Of a stretch of DNA of 10,003 nucleotides, positions 6,557 to 10,003 are shown piece after piece. Source of the DNA: Acidobacteriota bacterium (GTDB lineage: Bacteria; Acidobacteriota; Blastocatellia; Pyrinomonadales; Pyrinomonadaceae); contig JACCVS010000635.1 in the NCBI GenBank assembly GCA_013698055.1, positions 1-10,003 of the forward strand, read 5' to 3'. Numbering within the stretch: position 1 is the stretch's first letter; each line of letters begins with the position of its first letter. The position numbers and the translations under genes are program-made. Under the pieces are notes generated by a model. The model did not search any database. It saw only the letters and a list, made by a program, of their open reading frames with translations, and was not told the origin of the DNA.

Positions 6557-7063
6557 ATGACAAAGATAGAATCCATTATTGGCAGGATGGAGGCGGGCGA
6601 CTGGGATCAGGTACGCTCAGTTTATCTGGAAGGCATCTCGACCGGGCAAGCCACACTTGAGATGGAAGCGCCCGATTGGGAGGGGTGGGATTCGAGCCAT
6701 CTACCGCATTGCAGGCTCGTCGCCAGAGCAAATGAAACGATCAGCGGGTGGGCGGCGCTGAGTCAGGTTTCAAGCAGGCGGGTTTATTCAGGCGTCGCGG
6801 AAGTGAGCGTCTACGTCACCAAAAGTTTTAGAGGCAGAGGCATCGGCTTGAGCTTGCTTGAAGCGCTCATCATTTGTTCGGAGCAACACGGAATCTGGAC
6901 TTTGCAGGCAGGGATAATCTCGGAAAACGACGCGAGCCTCGCGCTTCACCGGAAATGCGGCTTTCGTGAAGTCGGCAGGCGCGAGCGGATCGGAAAGCTG
7001 AGCGGAACGTGGCGTGATGTCATCCTGCTTGAGCGCAGGAGCGAAGTGGTCGGGCAAGAATGA
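6557..7063 (+). CDS. GNAT N-acetyltransferase, phosphinothricin-acetyltransferase-like
   Basis: A 168-residue Gcn5-related acetyltransferase that transfers acetyl from acetyl-CoA to an amine. Family features in order: the N-terminal substrate region DWDQVRSVYLEGISTGQATLE, typical of the Pat/Bar/YncA subgroup; GWAALS and GVAEVSVYV in the central sheet, including the conserved acidic residue of AEVSVYV; the pyrophosphate-binding loop RGRGIG (about 92-97); TLQAGIISENDASLALHRKCGF in the acetyl-CoA region; and GRRERIGKLSGTWRDVILLERRS at the end. This subgroup includes enzymes acting on phosphinothricin, methionine sulfoximine/sulfone and, in ArsN1 proteins, arsinothricin; which one applies cannot be read from sequence. 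ATG 6557 is chosen over the preceding TTG; only a weak, distant GGAAGG precedes it. Its stop overlaps the next start as ATGA, implying coupling. Confidence 0.92.
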   Translation: MTKIESIIGRMEAGDWDQVRSVYLEGISTGQATLEMEAPDWEGWDSSHLPHCRLVARANETISGWAALSQVSSRRVYSGVAEVSVYVTKSFRGRGIGLSLLEALIICSEQHGIWTLQAGIISENDASLALHRKCGFREVGRRERIGKLSGTWRDVILLERRSEVVGQE

Positions 7064-7617
7064 AAATCAAGGTTGGGGTCATGGGTTCAGCTAACGATAC
7101 GCTGCCGGACGGCGTGGCGGATGCTGTTCGTGAAAAGGCCGAGATGTTGGGGCGCGAGATCGCGGCGCGTGATTGTTTGCTGCTGACGGGCGCGACGACG
7201 GGCTTGACTCACATCGTCGGCAAGAGCGCACGCGCGGCGGGAGCATTTCACATCGGCATCTCGCCTGCGAGCAATGAGCGTGAGCACATCGAAGTTTACG
7301 AATTGCCGCTCGACTCTTGCGACTCGATCATCTATACGGGCTTCGGACTCAAAGGCAGAAATGTAGTGCTCGTCCGCTCATGCGAGATAGCGCTTTTCAT
7401 CGGAGGCTCTTGGGGGTCGCTCAACGAGTTCACCATCGCGCATGACGAAGGGCGCGTGATCGGATGCCTGACAGGAACGGGTGGCGTGGCTGATGAAGCC
7501 GAGCGGCTACTGAAAGTTTTCCCGAAACAGACGGACGCTTGCGTTCTTCATGGTGACGATCCGTCCCGGCTTCTTACGGCCTGTCTCGAAGCATTTGAAC
7601 AAACAAGGAGAGCTTGA
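7060..7617 (+). CDS. SLOG/LOG-fold nucleotide-binding protein (TIGR00725/LOG-like)
   Basis: A 185-residue Rossmann-like protein. It opens with a beta strand and phosphate-type turn (KVGVMGSAN), then LLLTGATTGLTHIVGKSARAAGAFHIGISP, which matches the position and style of the 'GG..G.M....GA...GG..IGI.P' segment of LOG-like proteins. Next come GLKGRNVVLVRSCEIALFIGGSWGSLNEF (about 96-124), where GGSWGSLNE corresponds to the PGGxGTxxE motif of the LOG (lysine decarboxylase-like) family, and a helical C terminus. The classical LOG reaction releases cytokinin bases from nucleotides, but many relatives are of unknown function or bind nucleotides or cofactors, so I assign only the fold. The ATG overlaps the acetyltransferase stop by four bases, and its own stop is two bases before the SDR start. 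Confidence 0.8.
   Translation: MKIKVGVMGSANDTLPDGVADAVREKAEMLGREIAARDCLLLTGATTGLTHIVGKSARAAGAFHIGISPASNEREHIEVYELPLDSCDSIIYTGFGLKGRNVVLVRSCEIALFIGGSWGSLNEFTIAHDEGRVIGCLTGTGGVADEAERLLKVFPKQTDACVLHGDDPSRLLTACLEAFEQTRRA
7605..7610 (+). promoter_or_regulatory. SD for the SDR gene
   Basis: AAGGAG near the 3' end of the preceding gene lies nine bases before ATG 7620. This distance favours ATG 7620 over the TTG at 7614, which would be only three bases away. Confidence 0.65.
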
Positions 7618-7619
7618 CG

Positions 7620-8411
7620 ATGGATTTGGGAATACGTGATCGCGTGGCGATTGTCGCCGCCGCGAGTCGAGGCATTGGCTTTGCTGCCGCGCGTGAACTG
7701 GCGCGTGAAGGTGTGCGCGTCTTTCTCTGCTCGCGCGATGAGCAAAAAGCGCGTGCAGCAGCCGAACAAATAGCCAGGGAAACGGGCGCGGAAGTCGTAG
7801 GCGTGCGCGCTGATGTAACCAATGACGAAGAGACCGCGCGTTTTGTTCGTCTGACTGAGGAGAGAGGAGGAAAAGTTGACATCCTAGTGACCAACGCAGG
7901 CGGCCCGCCCGCCGCCACGTTCGCCGACGCAGACCTTGAGATGTATCGCCGCGCGTTCGAGTTGAATGCGCTCTCGGCCATCAGGCTCGCGCAACTCGTC
8001 GTGCCCTCTATGCGCGAGCGGCGTTGGGGACGCATCGTCAACATCACTTCCATCTCCGTCAAGCAGCCGATTATGGGTTTGCTGCTCTCCAACACCATCC
8101 GCGCAGGCTTGACCGGCTGGGCGAAGACTTTATCCGCCGAAATCGCCGCTGATAACGTGACGGTCAATTCGGTCGCGCCCGGTTACACGCAGACCGAGCG
8201 ACAGGAGGAGCTGACCGAAGCGAAGGCTAAGGCGACCGGGAAGACGAAAGAAGAATTGATGGAGATGAGGGCAGCGGAAATCCCCATGCGTCGCTCTGCC
8301 GTCCCCGAAGAGATCGCGGCGGCAGTGGCCTTTCTCGCCTCCGAGCGCGCGTCTTACATCACGGGCGTGACTTTGCAGGTGGATGGTGGCTGGGTTAGGA
8401 GTTTGTACTGA
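7620..8411 (+). CDS. Short-chain dehydrogenase/reductase of the Tyr/Lys-lacking type
   Basis: A 263-residue SDR with a Rossmann dinucleotide-binding fold: AAASRGIGFAAA (13-24) corresponds to the TGxxxGIG cofactor loop, RADVT (63-67) to the acidic adenine-site turn, VTNAGG (90-95) to the NNAG motif, and FELNALSA carries the structural Asn116. NITSIS contains the catalytic-position Ser, and VNSVAPGYTQTE and the C-terminal ITGVTLQVDGGW are typical of FabG-like reductases. However, the segment equivalent to YxxxK reads SNTIR (157-161), so the active-site Tyr and Lys are replaced by Ser and Arg. From family knowledge, a recognisable FabG-like subgroup with a LSNxxR pattern exists, often annotated as 3-oxoacyl-ACP reductase without evidence. 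A residue or reaction different from classic SDRs is therefore likely. It is the last gene of the cluster, coupled closely to the LOG-like gene. Confidence 0.9.
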   Translation: MDLGIRDRVAIVAAASRGIGFAAARELAREGVRVFLCSRDEQKARAAAEQIARETGAEVVGVRADVTNDEETARFVRLTEERGGKVDILVTNAGGPPAATFADADLEMYRRAFELNALSAIRLAQLVVPSMRERRWGRIVNITSISVKQPIMGLLLSNTIRAGLTGWAKTLSAEIAADNVTVNSVAPGYTQTERQEELTEAKAKATGKTKEELMEMRAAEIPMRRSAVPEEIAAAVAFLASERASYITGVTLQVDGGWVRSLY

Positions 8412-8414
8412 GTA

Positions 8415-8424
8415 GGTTATAACC
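8415..8424. promoter_or_regulatory. Perfect 10-bp palindrome just after the SDR gene
   Basis: GGTTATAACC is a perfect palindrome three bases after the SDR stop and about 105 bp before the antitoxin start. It could be an operator or a junction mark of the acquired toxin-antitoxin module. Nothing beyond its symmetry supports a function. Confidence 0.3.
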
Positions 8425-8467
8425 AAATTGAGGCTCTTCCGTCTTAATGTCAGCAAAGTCAAAAGCC

Positions 8468-8496
8468 TTGCTTACTGAAAGACAAGCAGATACATT
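8468..8496 (+). promoter_or_regulatory. Weak candidate promoter of the toxin-antitoxin operon
   Basis: TTGCTT (8468-8473) and TACATT (8491-8496) are separated by 17 bp, resembling sigma-70 -35 and -10 boxes (3 of 6 and 4 of 6 matches). A transcript starting about 7 bases later would carry the antitoxin SD in a short leader. The weak matches make this tentative. Confidence 0.25.
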
Positions 8497-8511
8497 ACTC
8501 GAACTACAGGC

Positions 8512-8521
8512 AGGAGAGAGG
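8512..8521 (+). promoter_or_regulatory. Strong SD of the antitoxin gene
   Basis: The purine run AGGAGAGAGG ends eight bases before ATG 8530 and fixes that start. The downstream toxin gene has no comparable site, which would favour antitoxin over toxin synthesis. Confidence 0.65.
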
Positions 8522-8529
8522 TACACGTT

Positions 8530-8763
8530 ATGAGCGAAACAGAAATTAAATTAACAGACCATGAGCGTAGCGCGCTTCAAGAAATAGCTCAGCAGAGCGG
8601 TAAGACAGAGAGTCAACTAATTCATGAAGCAGTAAATCATTTTATAAGGGAGTTTCAAAAGAAAGACCGTCGTATCTTTATGCAGAAAGCCCGCGGTATC
8701 TGGAGAGATCGCCAAGATTTACCTGAGCTAGAGGAACTCCGGCGTGAATGGAATAGAGTTTAA
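8530..8763 (+). CDS. vapB: VapB-type ribbon-helix-helix antitoxin
   Basis: A 77-residue protein with a typical antitoxin layout. An N-terminal ribbon-helix-helix DNA-binding region (about 4-42: EIKLTDHERSALQEIAQQSG followed by a second helix) is followed by a basic linker and a C-terminal toxin-wrapping tail, GIWRDRQDLPELEELRREWNR, whose GIWxDRxDLP pattern is common in antitoxins paired with PIN toxins. It should bind its own operator and neutralise the PIN-domain RNase encoded 18 bp downstream. Base composition is visibly more AT-rich than the upstream operon, with frequent TTA, ATA and AGA codons. This suggests separate acquisition of the toxin-antitoxin pair. Confidence 0.88.
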   Translation: MSETEIKLTDHERSALQEIAQQSGKTESQLIHEAVNHFIREFQKKDRRIFMQKARGIWRDRQDLPELEELRREWNRV

Positions 8764-8781
8764 CTATAGTCACCAATCCCT

Positions 8782-9168
8782 ATGGCCAAGCAACTACTGA
8801 TAGACACTGATGTGTTAATTGATTACCTACGTGGTCAAGCGGAGGCTGTTGGATATTTAGAAGGCTTAACAGAACCACCATTAATCTCCGCCGTGACAGT
8901 CGCAGAACTGTATGCAGGTGTTCGTGAGGGAGAAGAGCGGGAGGCGCTGGAATATTTTATTGCGGCCTTTGAAATAGTTTCTGTTGGCGAGACGATTGCC
9001 GGTATAGGAGGTCTAAATCGCCGGGATTATGGGAAGAGCCACGGCGTAGGATTAGCAGATGCGATTATCGCTGCTACCGCCGAAGTCAAGGAGGCGGATT
9101 TGGTAACACTGAATAAGAAGCACTTTCCGATGCTTGTGAGCATTATTGTTCCCTACCAGAAAGCCTAG
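8782..9168 (+). CDS. vapC: VapC-type PIN-domain toxin ribonuclease
   Basis: A 128-residue PIN-domain protein of normal VapC length. The acidic metal-binding residues are present: D8 in LLIDTDVLIDYLRG, E42 in VTVAELYAGV, D93 in GLADAIIAATA and a downstream acidic residue near D106 before LVTLNKKHFPM, a characteristic VapC C-terminal motif. VapC toxins cleave tRNA or rRNA in the cytoplasm when the antitoxin is degraded; the target here is unknown. The active site is intact, so this looks like a functional toxin. It follows the antitoxin by 18 bp, in which no SD is visible, so translation may depend on coupling or be weak. Composition is AT-rich like the antitoxin. Confidence 0.92.
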   Translation: MAKQLLIDTDVLIDYLRGQAEAVGYLEGLTEPPLISAVTVAELYAGVREGEEREALEYFIAAFEIVSVGETIAGIGGLNRRDYGKSHGVGLADAIIAATAEVKEADLVTLNKKHFPMLVSIIVPYQKA

Positions 9169-9264
9169 CATAAGGCGATCTTTAATAAATCATTCTGCCT
9201 GAGCACTTGACCTCCGGCTTACTACCTCGCGTAAGTACGGCGCGATTTTCAAATAAATTAAGCG

Positions 9265-9966
9265 ATGACCTCCGAACCGCTGGAAGAGAAAGAATCGGAC
9301 AACACAATCGAAGCAAGCTATACGTCCGCCGACGTAGCCGCAAGCGATTTGGATCATCCAGCGTGGAATACAGCGCATGTCGTAGCTATCAAGCGATATT
9401 GGTCAGGCGAAGATGCGCCAATTGGTCGCCACGCGGAAGCGCGCCTTCTCTGGTCAAAGGCAGCACTGTGCGTTCGCTTCGTCTGTCATCAGACCGAGCC
9501 GCTCGTCATAAACCTTCATCCGCAGACGAAGCAGAAGACGCTTGGGTTGTGGGATCGAGACGTGTGCGAGCTTTTCATCGCGCCGGATGCGAGCCAACCC
9601 GAGTGCTATTTCGAGTTTGAAGCTGCGCCGACAGGCGAATGGCTTGACGTAGCAGTGTGCCAGAGGCTGGGTGAGCGAGAGAGCGACTGGGATTTCCATT
9701 CAGGCATGACCGCCGCTGCCCGCGTGACCGAGAGCAATATTATGATTGCGATGCGCGTGCCGTGGGAAGCACTGGGACGCGTGCCGCAAGCCAATGACCG
9801 ATGGCGCGGCAACCTTTTTCGATGTGTCGGCGCAGACCCAACGCGCGGCTACCTCGCATGGCGACCGACGCACACGGAGGAACCCGGCTTTCATGTCCCC
9901 GCAGCCTTCGGATGGATAAGGTTCTTAAAACAGAATTCAGGAGTCAGAATCCAGAATCCAGAATGA
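9265..9966 (+). CDS. CBM9-like (carbohydrate-binding family 9-like) protein with repeat-encoded C terminus
   Basis: A 233-residue beta-rich protein resembling stand-alone family 9 carbohydrate-binding-like domains. Supporting segments are HAEARLLWSKAALCVRFVC (about 56-74), LGLWDRDVCELFIAPD (93-108), YFEFEAAPTGEWLDVAV (115-131), IAMRVPWEALG (161-171), WRGNLFRCVG (180-189) and YLAWRPTHTEEPGFHVPAAFGWIRF (196-220). No signal peptide is visible, so it may act in the cytoplasm or need another export route; sugar binding is inferred from the family only. The first 20 residues are acidic and low-complexity. The fold-like sequence ends near IRFLK (222). Residues 223-233 are encoded entirely by a heptamer array (9931-9965), and the TGA stop is formed by it. 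No good SD precedes ATG 9265. A 96-bp gap separates it from vapC, and it shows no AT-rich bias, so it probably belongs to the resident genome. Confidence 0.8.
   Translation: MTSEPLEEKESDNTIEASYTSADVAASDLDHPAWNTAHVVAIKRYWSGEDAPIGRHAEARLLWSKAALCVRFVCHQTEPLVINLHPQTKQKTLGLWDRDVCELFIAPDASQPECYFEFEAAPTGEWLDVAVCQRLGERESDWDFHSGMTAAARVTESNIMIAMRVPWEALGRVPQANDRWRGNLFRCVGADPTRGYLAWRPTHTEEPGFHVPAAFGWIRFLKQNSGVRIQNPE
9931..9965. repeat. Tandem array of five 7-bp units at the CBM9 gene end
   Basis: The sequence divides exactly into CAGAATT, CAGGAGT, CAGAATC, CAGAATC and CAGAATG. It overlaps the last 11 sense codons and most of the stop of the CBM9-like gene. The other heptamer loci in this window have an inverted second arm; if this one does, it lies beyond the right edge. 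Confidence 0.85.
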
Positions 9967-9968
9967 TA

Positions 9969-9997
9969 AGGCGGAGAACCGCTTCAACAGATTTTCT
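9969..9997 (+). terminator. Weak candidate intrinsic terminator after the CBM9-like gene
   Basis: A six-pair stem (9969-9974 with 9979-9984, including GCGG/CCGC and one G-T pair) encloses an AGAA loop. It is followed a few bases later by T-rich sequence (ATTTTCTCTT). The stem is short and the T-run is displaced, so this is tentative. Confidence 0.25.
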
Positions 9998-10003
9998 CTT
10001 ATT

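Noticed and set aside
1..10003. tRNA or rRNA genes, IS elements or integrases
   Set aside because: No cloverleaf-like segment with a T-loop motif, no rRNA-like stretch and no transposase or integrase motif was seen on either strand.

Overview
The window is a chromosomal segment of a moderately GC-rich, free-living-type bacterium. It combines a c-di-GMP enzyme, a hybrid sensor kinase, a VapBC module and a cytosolic CBM9-like protein with unusual heptanucleotide intergenic repeats. This mix resembles what is seen in soil Acidobacteriota (Blastocatellia-like genomes), but that is a low-confidence inference and nothing in the window proves the taxon.

Left third (1-4006), all on the minus strand: a response-regulator/GAF/PAS histidine kinase cut by the left window edge, a 94-residue single-pass membrane protein of unknown function, and a membrane-anchored HD-GYP/GAF/GGDEF protein that can plausibly both make and degrade c-di-GMP. 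These three genes are separated by short gaps filled with inverted repeats built from 7-bp units.

Middle (4007-4824): about 0.8 kb without a convincing gene between the divergent HD-GYP and MFS genes. It holds candidate operators, a compact 16-bp hairpin, two smaller hairpins, a 9-bp direct repeat and a third heptamer-built hairpin directly in front of the MFS gene.

Right part (4825-8411), plus strand, tightly spaced and probably one operon: an EntS-like MFS exporter, a small zinc-ribbon protein, a phosphinothricin-acetyltransferase-like GNAT, a SLOG/LOG-fold nucleotide-binding protein, and an SDR that lacks the usual Tyr and Lys catalytic residues. The junctions (stop/start overlaps and strong SD sites) suggest translational coupling. 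Exporter plus N-acetyltransferase would fit detoxification of a small molecule, but the substrate is unknown.

Far right: a visibly more AT-rich VapB/VapC toxin-antitoxin pair (8530-9168), then a CBM9-like protein (9265-9966) whose last 11 codons are made entirely of another heptamer array.

The most interesting signal is not a gene. At least five loci carry arrays of 7-bp units, each with its own unit sequence. Four of them fold back as inverted repeats, and the fifth runs into a coding end near the window boundary.
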